Shown here piece after piece: positions 16,632-26,300 of a stretch of DNA of 64,000 nucleotides. A program made the translations under genes and the position numbers. The stretch's first letter is position 1. Every line of letters begins with the position of its first letter. Under the pieces are notes generated by a model that ran no database searches, had not been told where the DNA came from, and worked only from the letters and a program-made list of their open reading frames with translations. Source of the stretch: Bacteroidales bacterium (GTDB taxonomy: Bacteria > Bacteroidota > Bacteroidia > Bacteroidales > Muribaculaceae); contig CAAGDX010000005.1 of NCBI GenBank assembly GCA_900768685.1, positions 1-64,000 on the forward strand, read 5' to 3'.

Positions 16632-18623
16632 ATGAAAAAAGACAATTTTGCTAACGGCACCGCAGAAGATGCGGATCCGAAGTCGTTGAACGAGAATGCT
16701 TTCCGTGAACTCAAAGACGGAGAGGAATATCGTCCGATGATGCACCCTACGCGTTCTTATAAGGAAGCAACGCCTTATTCCGTGGGTGTAGGTTTGCTGC
16801 TCGCAGTGATATTCAGTGCTGCCGCAGCCTATTTAGGACTTAAAGTAGGTCAGGTGTTTGAAGCCGCTATCCCTATCGCAATTATTGCAGTAGGACTTTC
16901 CGGTGCACTCAAACTCAAAGACCCGTTAGGTCAAAACATTATTATCCAGTCTATCGGTGCTTGCTCCGGTGTGATAGTGGCAGGTGCAATCTTCACACTT
17001 CCTGCTATTTACATCCTCCAAGGAACATATCCGGTGGAACAATACCCGGAAATGGACGTAAACTTCATTCAGGTGTTCCTCAGTTCACTCTTTGGAGGCA
17101 TCCTGGGAATTTTGTTCTTCATACCTTTCCGCAAATATTTTGTGAAAGATATGCACGGCAAATATCCTTTCCCGGAGGCAACTGCTACAACACAGGTGCT
17201 TGCCAGCGGTGAAAACAAGGAAAACAAAGGTCAGGCTATCACACTTGTAGTGGCATCACTTATTGGTGGTATTTACGACTATGTGGTGGAAACATTCGGC
17301 TTCTGGGCAAATACACTGAACACCACGGTTACACAATGGGGACAGACTGTGGCTGAAAAAACAAAACTCGTTTTCAGTTGCAATGTCAGTGCAGCCGTTC
17401 TCGGTCTGGGCTATATTGTGGGACTCAAGTATGCATTTATTATATGTGCAGGTTCATTCTTCGTGTGGTGGGTTATCATTCCGCTTATGGGGACATACGG
17501 CAATGCGGAAATTGTGGCAATGAGTTCCCAGGATATTTTTAATAATTATGCAAAACTTATAGGTATCGGCGGTATTGCTATGGCAGGGGTGATAGGCATC
17601 ATCAAGTCTTGGGGCATCATCACACAAGCCGTAGGACTTGCTCGCAAAGAGTTTAAGGTTGGTGCGGAAACACAAAAGCCTATCCGCTGGCAGTGGGATA
17701 TATCTATGAAGAAGATAGTATTCTTTATCGGTATCGCACTCATCGCAGTGCTTGCATTCTTCTACCTTGGCGTGGTGACAGACATTGTTCAGGCACTTGT
17801 GGCATGGGTAGTGGTGACTCTCATCGCTTTCCTTTTCACCACAGTGGCAGCAAACGCAATTGCTATTGTTGGCACGAACCCTGTTTCCGGCATGACACTT
17901 ATGACCCTCATCATAGCATCCGCAATCCTTGTGGGTGTAGGACTTAACGGCACTTCCGGAATAGTTGCTGCAATGATTATCGGTGGTGTGGTTTGTACCG
18001 CACTTTCCATGGCAGGCGGCTTTGTGACGGACCTCAAAATCGGTTACTGGCTCGGTTCCACACCTCGCGTACAGGAATCATGGAAATTCCTCGGCACACT
18101 CGTATCCGCTGCTACAGTGGGCGGCGTGATGCTCCTCTTGAACGACGTATATGGCTTTACAGGCGAAAATGCACTTGTAGCACCTCAGGCAAACGCAATG
18201 GCAAAGGTTATAGAACCGCTCATGATGGGTGGTGAAACACCATGGATTCTTTACATGGTAGGTGTAATCCTGGCTATTCTCTTGGACCGTCTCGGAGTAC
18301 CTGCACTTGCATTCTGCTTGGGTATGTTTATTCCTCTGAGCCTTAACACACCGCTTCTCGTGGGTGGTCTTATCGCATACTTTGTGAAGAAATCTTCCAA
18401 GGACGAAAAAATCTCTGCAGCACGCAGCGAACGCGGTACACTCATTGCTTCCGGACTTATTGCCGGTGGTGCACTCTTCGGCGTATTCGCAGCCCTCACC
18501 AAATTTATGGGCTTTGAATTTAATGCAGGAATCTCAGATATAAACCTCCAGATTTTTGCTCTGCTCGCATACGCAGCCCTCATCATTTACTTTGTTTGGG
18601 ACAGCTGCAGAGTGAAAAAATAA
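16632..18623 (+). CDS. OPT family oligopeptide transporter
   Basis: 663 residues with about 14-16 hydrophobic segments. The N-terminus EYRPMMHPTRSYKEATPYSVGVGLLLA and the stretch AAAYLGLKVGQVFEAAIPIAII are characteristic of bacterial OPT proteins, as is PFPEATATTQVLASGE. Proton-coupled peptide uptake is the likely activity, though some OPT members carry metal chelates. It is followed by a 9-bp repeat array and a strong terminator. Confidence 0.93.
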   Translation: MKKDNFANGTAEDADPKSLNENAFRELKDGEEYRPMMHPTRSYKEATPYSVGVGLLLAVIFSAAAAYLGLKVGQVFEAAIPIAIIAVGLSGALKLKDPLGQNIIIQSIGACSGVIVAGAIFTLPAIYILQGTYPVEQYPEMDVNFIQVFLSSLFGGILGILFFIPFRKYFVKDMHGKYPFPEATATTQVLASGENKENKGQAITLVVASLIGGIYDYVVETFGFWANTLNTTVTQWGQTVAEKTKLVFSCNVSAAVLGLGYIVGLKYAFIICAGSFFVWWVIIPLMGTYGNAEIVAMSSQDIFNNYAKLIGIGGIAMAGVIGIIKSWGIITQAVGLARKEFKVGAETQKPIRWQWDISMKKIVFFIGIALIAVLAFFYLGVVTDIVQALVAWVVVTLIAFLFTTVAANAIAIVGTNPVSGMTLMTLIIASAILVGVGLNGTSGIVAAMIIGGVVCTALSMAGGFVTDLKIGYWLGSTPRVQESWKFLGTLVSAATVGGVMLLLNDVYGFTGENALVAPQANAMAKVIEPLMMGGETPWILYMVGVILAILLDRLGVPALAFCLGMFIPLSLNTPLLVGGLIAYFVKKSSKDEKISAARSERGTLIASGLIAGGALFGVFAALTKFMGFEFNAGISDINLQIFALLAYAALIIYFVWDSCRVKK

Positions 18624-18631
18624 AAGGAATC

Positions 18632-18685
18632 TGCTAAAATAGCTAAAGTAGCTATAATAGTTATATTAGCTATAATAGCATAAAA
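18632..18685. repeat. 9-bp tandem repeat, AGCTATAAT type (copy 2)
   Basis: Six units such as AGCTAAAGT, AGCTATAAT and AGTTATATT lie between the OPT stop codon and its terminator. It is the same period and core as at 9592 and 61614. Confidence 0.85.
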
Positions 18686-18720
18686 AATTGGCAAGGTGAT
18701 TGGAAGCCTTGCCAATTTTT
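18683..18720 (+). terminator. Intrinsic terminator after the OPT gene
   Basis: A 14-bp stem AAAAATTGGCAAGG...CCTTGCCAATTTTT with a 10-base loop. Confidence 0.85.
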
Positions 18721-18814
18721 GCATTTATATACCTTATACGCCTTCAAAAAATAAAAACTTTTCTCAATTACGTAAAAATTTCCGTAAATAGTACCGTGAT
18801 TCAAAATTCTTTCG

Positions 18815-18822
18815 TATATTTG
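18815..18822 (+). promoter_or_regulatory. -7 box TATATTTG for serC-serA
   Basis: TAnnTTTG match 46 bases before the serC start. The -33 region is not clear. Confidence 0.5.
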
Positions 18823-18867
18823 CCAAAAGAATACTAATCACAGTAAAAATCAAAATATTTTTATGGT

Positions 18868-19941
18868 ATGAAAAAACATAATTTTTATGCAGGTCCTTCA
18901 ATCTTGAGTCAGTACACTATCAAGAATACCGCTGACGCAGTGCTTAACTTTGCAGATATGGGCTTGTCCTTACTTGAGATTTCTCACCGTAGCAAACAAT
19001 TTCAGGCTGTAATAGATGAAGCTACCGCTCTCGTGAAAGAACTCCTTGAAGTTCCGGAAGGCTATCATGTACTTTTCCTCGGTGGTGGTGCAAGTATGCA
19101 GTTCTGTATGGTTCCTTATAACTTGCTTGAGAAAAAAGCAGCATACCTCGACACAGGCGTTTGGGCTCACAAGGCAATGAAAGAAGCAAAACTCTTCGGC
19201 GATGTGGAAGTTGTGGCTTCTTCTGAAGATAAAAACTATACTTATATCCCTAAAAACTACGTAGTTCCGGCTGACGTGGATTATTTCCACTACACTACAA
19301 ACAACACTATCTACGGAACTGAAATCCGCAAAGACCCGGAAGTGGGAAATGTTCGCCTTGTTGCCGATATGTCTTCCGACATCTTCTCTCGTCCTATCGA
19401 CGTGGCTAAGTACGACGTAATCTACGCAGGTGCACAGAAAAACCTCGCTCCTGCAGGTGTTACTATCGTGATTGTCAAAGAAGATGCACTTGGCAAGGTT
19501 TCTCGCCCGATTCCAACTATGCTGAACTACAAAACTCACGTTGACAAAGGCTCTATGTTCAACACTCCGCCCGTGCTTCCTATCTTCTCCGCACTCCAGA
19601 CACTTAAATACTATAAGTCACTCGGTGGTGTTCGCGAAATAGAAAAGGTGGATATTGCTAAAGCCGCAAAACTCTACGAAGCTATTGATGCAAGCCGTAT
19701 TTTCGTGGCTACGGTTCCCGCACAGGAAGACCGCTCTATCATGAACGTTTGCTTCGTGATGAAACCGGAATACGCAGAACTTGAAAAAGAATTTGTGGAT
19801 TTCGCTACTGCACAAGGTATGGTGGGTATTAAGGGACACCGTTCTGTTGGCGGTTTCCGTGCTTCTCTTTACAATGCTCTCCCTATGGAAAGCGTGGAAG
19901 CACTCATCGCTTGTATGAAAGAATTTGAGGCTAAACACTAA
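18868..19941 (+). CDS. serC: Phosphoserine aminotransferase SerC
   Basis: 357 residues. It converts 3-phosphohydroxypyruvate and glutamate to phosphoserine. Seen are HNFYAGPSILSQYTI at the start, VLFLGGGASMQF, the Schiff-base Lys191 in YAGAQKNLAPAG, and the C-terminal GHRSVGGFRASLYNALPMESVEAL. serA follows 15 bp later, so two consecutive serine steps are co-transcribed. Confidence 0.97.
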   Translation: MKKHNFYAGPSILSQYTIKNTADAVLNFADMGLSLLEISHRSKQFQAVIDEATALVKELLEVPEGYHVLFLGGGASMQFCMVPYNLLEKKAAYLDTGVWAHKAMKEAKLFGDVEVVASSEDKNYTYIPKNYVVPADVDYFHYTTNNTIYGTEIRKDPEVGNVRLVADMSSDIFSRPIDVAKYDVIYAGAQKNLAPAGVTIVIVKEDALGKVSRPIPTMLNYKTHVDKGSMFNTPPVLPIFSALQTLKYYKSLGGVREIEKVDIAKAAKLYEAIDASRIFVATVPAQEDRSIMNVCFVMKPEYAELEKEFVDFATAQGMVGIKGHRSVGGFRASLYNALPMESVEALIACMKEFEAKH

Positions 19942-19956
19942 TAATACAAACTGATT

Positions 19957-20877
19957 ATGAAAGTTTTAGTTGCAACTGAAAAACCCTTTGCAGCCGTCGC
20001 TGTTGACGGTATCCGCAAAGTGGTGGAAGATGCAGGTTATGAACTCGCTCTTCTGGAAAAATACACTGCAAAAGCGGACCTCTTGAGTGCAGTTGCTGAT
20101 GCTGACGCACTTATTATCCGCTCGGATAAGGTTGATAACGAAGTGCTTGAAGCAGGCAAAAACCTCAAAATCGTGGTTCGTGCAGGTGCAGGATATGACA
20201 ATGTTGACCTTGCTGCTGCCACTGCACACAATGTGTGCGTGGAAAACACTCCGGGTCAAAATTCAAACGCCGTTGCAGAACTCGTTTTCGGTATGACTGT
20301 TATGGCTGTCCGCAATATGTATGACGGCACTTCAGGCTCTGAACTTAAAGGCAAAACTCTCGGTATCCATGCTTTCGGACAGGTTGGAAGAAACGTGGCT
20401 CGCATTGCAAAAGGCTTCGGTATGGAAGTGAGTGCACTGGATCCGTATTGCCCGGATAACGTAATGGAAGAAGCAGGCGTACGTCCTGTTCACTCCGTGG
20501 AAGAACTCTACAAGGAAAACAAATTTGTGTCACTTCATATCCCTGCAACAGACGAAACACGTCGCTCTGTAGGCTATGACTTGATTAAACTCCTTCCTAA
20601 AAACGGTGTCCTCATCAACACTGCACGCAAGGAAGTGATTGACGAAGAAGGTCTTGCACAGATTCTCCGAGATAGAGCAGACATCAAGTATGTGGCAGAC
20701 ATCAAGCCGGACTGTGCAGATGCTCTCAAGGCTGAATTTGGAAACCGTGTTTTCTTCACTCCAAAGAAAATGGGTGCTCAAACGTCAGAGGCAAATATCA
20801 ATGCCGGTATTGCTGCAGCACACCAGGTTGTTGCTTTCCTCCGCGACGGTATAGACCGCTTCAGAGTTAATAAATAA
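19957..20877 (+). CDS. serA: D-3-phosphoglycerate dehydrogenase, short Lys-type
   Basis: 306 residues without an ACT or other regulatory domain. NAD-binding GKTLGIHAFGQVGRNVARIAKG is clear, and the substrate Arg lies in VRAGAGYDNVD. Where most enzymes of the family have TPH(I/L)GAST with the catalytic His, this has TPKKMGAQT (K270/K271). A Lys replacing the His is known in a short PGDH type shared by Bacteroidetes and Entamoeba, so this is expected for the phylum rather than a defect. It shares an operon with serC. Confidence 0.95.
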   Translation: MKVLVATEKPFAAVAVDGIRKVVEDAGYELALLEKYTAKADLLSAVADADALIIRSDKVDNEVLEAGKNLKIVVRAGAGYDNVDLAAATAHNVCVENTPGQNSNAVAELVFGMTVMAVRNMYDGTSGSELKGKTLGIHAFGQVGRNVARIAKGFGMEVSALDPYCPDNVMEEAGVRPVHSVEELYKENKFVSLHIPATDETRRSVGYDLIKLLPKNGVLINTARKEVIDEEGLAQILRDRADIKYVADIKPDCADALKAEFGNRVFFTPKKMGAQTSEANINAGIAAAHQVVAFLRDGIDRFRVNK

Positions 20878-20898
20878 GATATTTTTAACATCCAATAT

Positions 20899-20934
20899 AA
20901 AAAGGCTGAATCTTATCGGATTCAGCCTTTTTTA
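20899..20934. terminator. Bidirectional intrinsic terminator
   Basis: AAAAAGGCTGAATC-TTATC-GGATTCAGCCTTTTTT lies between convergent serA (20877) and the phosphate transporter gene (20952). Confidence 0.9.
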
Positions 20935-20951
20935 TGTTTATCATTCTCTCA

Positions 20952-23201
20952 TTATTTCACGGGATAGCAGTAAAGTTTTATTACGGCACGGAGGAATTTG
21001 CGGAGATTGGAAACCATTTCCTGCGTTTCCTGGAGACTGTTCAGATAAACGTAAAGCACGGTCATATTTCCGGATTTGTCGTTGCGAATGCAGTCGTAGA
21101 GGCGGTGAGAAGCGGCGGAAATGTCATCTTTCACGTTGTCACATTTTCTGCGGAGCATTCGGATTTCCGTTTCCACGGGATTTTCCACGCACAGCACGGC
21201 GTCTGCAAATAGTTCTGATACTTTTGCCTGAAGTTCGCGGTATTCGTCTGCAAAACTGTTCGGCAACGGGCGGAAATTGTTTTCCGTGTGTTCCTTGCAA
21301 GTTTCGTTGATGCGTCGGAGATTGTAAATCATCGCCATAAGCGAGTTGTTTGCAAGATAAAACCACGCATTTTTCTCAAGTGCAGTCACTCTGTCCAGTT
21401 TTCTCATGCAGAGTGTCTCCTTGCGGCGGTGAGACTTGAGCAAGTCTTTTTGCTTGGAAAGCGAGTTTTCCGCCGTCTCGAGGAGTGACGTTTTATCTTT
21501 AATAAATCCGTCTGTGATAGAGAGATATGTGCTTTGAACATAGTTCAGAGTGGATTTATACTGCTCTGCGAGGTATGTGCGGAGCAGGTTCCATACTCCG
21601 GCACCGTCCTCTGAGGAGAGGATAGTGGTGAAGAGCACATCGTCTGCTTCTTCTTTCTTGTCGCTGCTGCGAAGATTGTTGTAAACAAGATAACTACCTG
21701 CTGCAACTCCTGTTACAATCATTACGATATAACCGCCCCAGTGCATTAGCGACACCACAAGTCCCGCGCCTATAAATGCTACGCCTGCCGTGATAAACCA
21801 GCCGCCAATTACGGAGATTACGCCCGTGATGCGGAACACGGCACTGTCTCGTGTCCAGGCTCGGTCTGCAAGTGAGGCTCCCATTGCCACCATAAATGTG
21901 ACGTATGTTGTTGACAAAGGCAATTTCAGAGATGTTCCCAGTGCTATCAGCAAACCGGAAATAACAAGGTTTACGGAGCCTCGTACAAGGTCGTATGCAG
22001 CACCGTCTTCCAGGATTATCTCGCTGCTATCCATTCTGCGGTTTACCCATTCACGCACCTTCAGCGGAGTGTGGTCTCGCACAAAGTATATTATGGAGAG
22101 TGCCCAGCGGACAAGTCTGCGTGCCATTCGTGAAGAACCGAAAATCTCATCGCCGTCGCTCTGACGTGAGAGGTTTACATTTGTGTTTACCACAGCCTGT
22201 GCTTTCTTTGAAAATGCCAGGCTGCACACCATAATTGTACCGGCACCCAGAAGAAACCATATAGGTGTGTTGGCAGGATTGTTCAAGCAACCCATATACA
22301 CCGTTTGTGGGTTTGCCGCACCGGATGTGCTGAATTCCTGATACGAAGCCAGTCCCGTGAGCGGTACGCCGATAAAGTTCACAAGGTCGTTGCCTGCGAA
22401 TGCCATGGCGAGAGCAAACGTGCCTATAAGTACCGTAACTTTGAAAACGTTTACGCCGAAACGGTGCAAAATTTGCATCAAAACAGTGAAAAACACCAGG
22501 CAAGAGAGGATAATAAGACCCGTATTTGCGGAAATCCATGCTTTCACCTCAGGTGTCATAAACGAGAGGTCCTTTGTGCCTTTGAGGAGCATAAAGTATA
22601 TTATGGCAGTGGTGGCAATGCCGCCGAAAATGCCGATTTTCCACTTCAGGTTGCTCTTATAATTAAAGGTGAATACGATTCGCGTGATAAACTGAACGAG
22701 TGTGCCAAAGAAAAACGCCACTGCCACGGAAAGGAATATGCCTATTATCACGGAAAGGGCTTTCTCCGTATTCAGCAAATCTCCCATGTCCGCCATACTC
22801 TCACCGGAAGAAATCTTTACGAGTGCCACGGCAAATGCCGCTCCGAGGAGTTCAAAAACCATGGATACTGTGGTGGATGTGGGCAAGCCGAGAGAATTAA
22901 ATACGTCAAGCAAAATAATATCTACAACCATCACTGCCATAAAAATGCACATAAGGTCATAGACATTAAAGTTTTCAGGACGGAAAATGCCGTGGCGTAC
23001 CACGTCCATCATTCCGTTACTCATCACCGCACCAATAAAAACACCTATTGCCGCCACTATTATGACGTGCTTGAATTTTGCCGCTTTTGTTCCTACTGCC
23101 GAGTTAAGAAAGTTCACGGCATCGTTGCTCACTCCCACCATCAGGTCGAAACTTGCCAGCAAAAACAGGAATATTACTACTCCGATTAAAACAATACTCA
23201 T
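20952..23201 (-). CDS. PiT-family inorganic phosphate transporter with PhoU-like C-terminus
   Basis: 749 residues. PiT signatures occur in both halves: GVSNDAVNFLNSAVGTKAAKF, GLPTSTTVSMVFELLGAAFA, FAGNDLVNFIGVPLTG and LPLSTTYVTFMVAMGASLADRAW. About 12 membrane helices fill residues 1-515. The remaining ~230 residues are soluble and helical (LLETAENSLSKQKDLLKSHRRKE...), resembling a PhoU-type domain fused to the permease. This would couple transport to intracellular phosphate regulation. It is a single-gene unit with no clear TAnnTTTG box. Confidence 0.93.
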   Translation of the reverse strand: MSIVLIGVVIFLFLLASFDLMVGVSNDAVNFLNSAVGTKAAKFKHVIIVAAIGVFIGAVMSNGMMDVVRHGIFRPENFNVYDLMCIFMAVMVVDIILLDVFNSLGLPTSTTVSMVFELLGAAFAVALVKISSGESMADMGDLLNTEKALSVIIGIFLSVAVAFFFGTLVQFITRIVFTFNYKSNLKWKIGIFGGIATTAIIYFMLLKGTKDLSFMTPEVKAWISANTGLIILSCLVFFTVLMQILHRFGVNVFKVTVLIGTFALAMAFAGNDLVNFIGVPLTGLASYQEFSTSGAANPQTVYMGCLNNPANTPIWFLLGAGTIMVCSLAFSKKAQAVVNTNVNLSRQSDGDEIFGSSRMARRLVRWALSIIYFVRDHTPLKVREWVNRRMDSSEIILEDGAAYDLVRGSVNLVISGLLIALGTSLKLPLSTTYVTFMVAMGASLADRAWTRDSAVFRITGVISVIGGWFITAGVAFIGAGLVVSLMHWGGYIVMIVTGVAAGSYLVYNNLRSSDKKEEADDVLFTTILSSEDGAGVWNLLRTYLAEQYKSTLNYVQSTYLSITDGFIKDKTSLLETAENSLSKQKDLLKSHRRKETLCMRKLDRVTALEKNAWFYLANNSLMAMIYNLRRINETCKEHTENNFRPLPNSFADEYRELQAKVSELFADAVLCVENPVETEIRMLRRKCDNVKDDISAASHRLYDCIRNDKSGNMTVLYVYLNSLQETQEMVSNLRKFLRAVIKLYCYPVK

Positions 23202-23306
23202 AAATTAAAATGTATGTTTCTATAATTCACTACAAATTTCGGCTAAAATTGTTGCATAAATGTTTCAAAAAAATTTCGCTTTTGTTAAAACGGGTTGTAA
23301 TGATGC

Positions 23307-23338
23307 AAAAAAGTGCCTCAAGATAATTCCTGAGACAC
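23307..23338 (-). terminator. Intrinsic terminator of the GH97 gene
   Basis: On the minus strand, GTGTCTCA and TGAGGCAC form an 8-bp stem (one G-U) followed by a T-run, 26 bp beyond the stop codon at 23364. Confidence 0.65.
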
Positions 23339-23363
23339 CTTTCACGTATTATGGACAAAAATT

Positions 23364-26300
23364 CTATTTCACTATCACTTTCTCCACTTTGTTTCCGGCT
23401 TTTACGATGTATAAACCCGGAGCAACATTTGTGGTGGCACTTGCGGAAACCGTGGTGATGCCGCTGAGTGTGGTAATAGTGTAAACATCTGTGCCGGAGA
23501 CTTTTATGTAGCCAATGCCGCTTTCAATAGTGATTTCCGTGTCTGATGAAACATTTTCCACACCGGTTGATTCCTTTGACATGTACATCCACAGCGAGCC
23601 GTTTTCCACTTTTACTGTAAGTCCTTGGAACGGACCTTTGTCAGGATTGATGTATGTCCTGCCGGTGAAAGACTTGTCTGTGCTGATTTCACGGTAACTG
23701 TCTGTGATACAGTCTGAACCTTGCATGCCGTGCATGAGGATGCAACCGTCTTTTTCAAGCAAGAGTTGAGGCCATTCCGTTGTAGCACCGATATTCCAAT
23801 CCGGAACAAAGTCTGCAACATAGTATTCCATTCCGTCTTTGTATGAGTGAGTGAGCAGAGTGCCATTGTATGAATAATCAGCGGCTCTGCCGTTCACCAA
23901 GCGGATTTTATATCCCTCATAATCTTCTGTGTCGGCACTGTAAAGGAGTATTGTGTTTACATTCAAATCCACAATGATATTGTATCTGCCGGAAGCGATG
24001 CTGTAACATACTTCCCTGTCATTTTTGATGTATCCCGTAAGCAATTCAGGCACAGCGGCTTCATTTTCACCCCAGCGGTCCAGTTTTACGGTATTCCAAG
24101 CTGTTGGAGACACATCTGTACGCGGAAGTACGGATGTAAAGCAGAAATAACTCTTGCCTGTGAATTTTTCCTCCGGAAGGACAATGCCTTTTGCGGCATA
24201 TTGCAGAGGCGCGGTTTTTACCAGTACATTGCTGTCATCAAATAGATTCCAGTTGCAATCGTAAATTTCGCCAAGACCCTTATTGCGAACAAGGTATAGG
24301 ATGTTTGGCTCATTGCCGAGAGTTAAAGTACCGTTTTTCAGGTCTATAGTAGCGTAATATTTACCGGTGGCACTTAATTTATAATTGGAAGATGTGTTTA
24401 GCAGTGCCGGACCGCAAGTTTTGCTTTCGCCCATGGTAACAGTTTCTGATGCACTATTTCCGGAGTACTTGTAAATGCTGTTTGTAGGGTCGTTGCAATT
24501 TGAGGTGAAATAGAATGTGCCGTCATCGGAACTTGCAGCATAACTGATAGTTGCATAGTAAATACCGTTACCTGCATTGTGGCACTTTATAAGTTCTTCG
24601 CCTTTAGAACTATATGTGCGTTCATTCACATTACCCACAAGATACAGGTCTTCCGGGAAGGATGTTACGCCTGTTATAGTGATTTTATTTGTTTTGGCGG
24701 ATACCACAAAGTCATAAACTCCGTATGGTGTCCAAGAAGAGGTGGCATTTGTGCTTCTATTTAATGTGATGTCATCACCGGGGAAGATATTTGTCTTTCC
24801 TGCTTCAGATGTCTTAGTGCCATAGAAGTTGTCTTTTGTGCAACCGTTATAACCGGTAGGAGATGAAACAAAGCAATACCAACCGCTCTGATAGTCTGCC
24901 TCTTTCACAATGTGTACGTTTTTGAAAACGTATTCGCCGTTGCTGTTTCTCAGTGCTACTTGTGAAGCATCTTCACGGTTCCAAACACCCTGTGCATTTG
25001 TGGAGTGAACCATGTACATCACATCGGGAAATTCCGTGTCGCTTCTCTCTCTGACGCTGATAGTGCAATTTTTGATGTTAATAGTGGCGTAGTACATTGT
25101 GTTTGCCTTAGGCAGAACAAAGTTGTATGTGCCTGCCTCCGGTGTTTGAGTAAAGAGGGTTGTCGTGCCGGGTTGGAGAGTGGTTTTGGCTCCACTTGCG
25201 GCATAGCGATTTGCAAGCACGGTGGCTTTGTCGCCAAGTGCGGAGGAGAATGTAAATTCGTTTGCCGTGTTGCTTGTCCAGAGGTTTACGTAGAAAATAC
25301 CGTTGCCGGCATTGTAGCACTTAAACACGTCAGCTTCCGTGTATGTGTCTTTCCATGCCTGAGAATTTAAAACGGAACCAACAACGTAAAGATTGTCCGG
25401 AACGGCAGTATTTATATTTGCCGTTTGTCTTGCACATACCGTGATGCGGTCTATATCAGGTGACCAACCGCCTGAAGGAGAGATGAGGGTGAGAGTATTG
25501 TTTGAACCTGCCTTAAACGGCACGTCAATATGCTTCCAAGAGGCGTTTGCCATAGTGTAATCCACACCGTTACCTCCAAATGTGAGCGTACCGATGCTTG
25601 TGCCGTTAACCAAACATTCCGCAGTGCGGTCGTCTTTCGTGGTGTAATATATCGTTACGGTGTAGAATCCGTCTTTAGGTACATTGATTCCTTTGAATAC
25701 AATTTTTTCGCCTTTGCCGAATTGTCCCACGAGTTTGTTGCCTGAAGTGAAAAGCGTTTCATTGCCGGTAACGGTTTTCACATTCAAACCGCTGGTGAGT
25801 TCGTTTGCGGAAGATTCAGCCTCGTAAGTTGTTTCCGTTTGCGGCATTTCCAGGTTGGCATTTTCTGAAATCTGAATGAGGAAACCACCGCCGTCTATTT
25901 CCGCAATGGAAAGCGTAGTGGCGGATGTCACGCTCTTTTTCTCCACGATAATCTTATTGCGTTTGTCGCCGTCACGATAGATGTATGCCGTGTATGTTTT
26001 TCCTGCCGGTAACAGGCTTGAAAGGCTGATGTTTGCCGTGCGTGGGGAAACGGTAAGTCCGGCGAGCCACCAGTCATTACCTTTACGGCGTGCGATGGTG
26101 AGATATTTGGAAACGGCACCTTCCAGCAGGCGACTTTCGTCCCATGCAGCGGGGATACGTTTTGTGATAACGGCAGGACCGTATGGCAATAGGTGCTGAT
26201 ATGATTCTGCCACGTGGAGAATACCGTTTTCGTATGCCACAGCCAAACCCAGTGCCTGTGCAAAAGAGAAATTCTGGTCAAGGCGACCGGACACCATAGC

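Noticed and set aside
22305..23189. 294-codon plus-strand frame opposite the PiT gene
   Set aside because: The PiT protein on the minus strand has clear family motifs; the opposite frame is rich in His/Cys/Lys typical of antisense shadows.
23260..23300. Promoter for the PiT gene
   Set aside because: No TAnnTTTG box could be found on the minus strand upstream of 23201.
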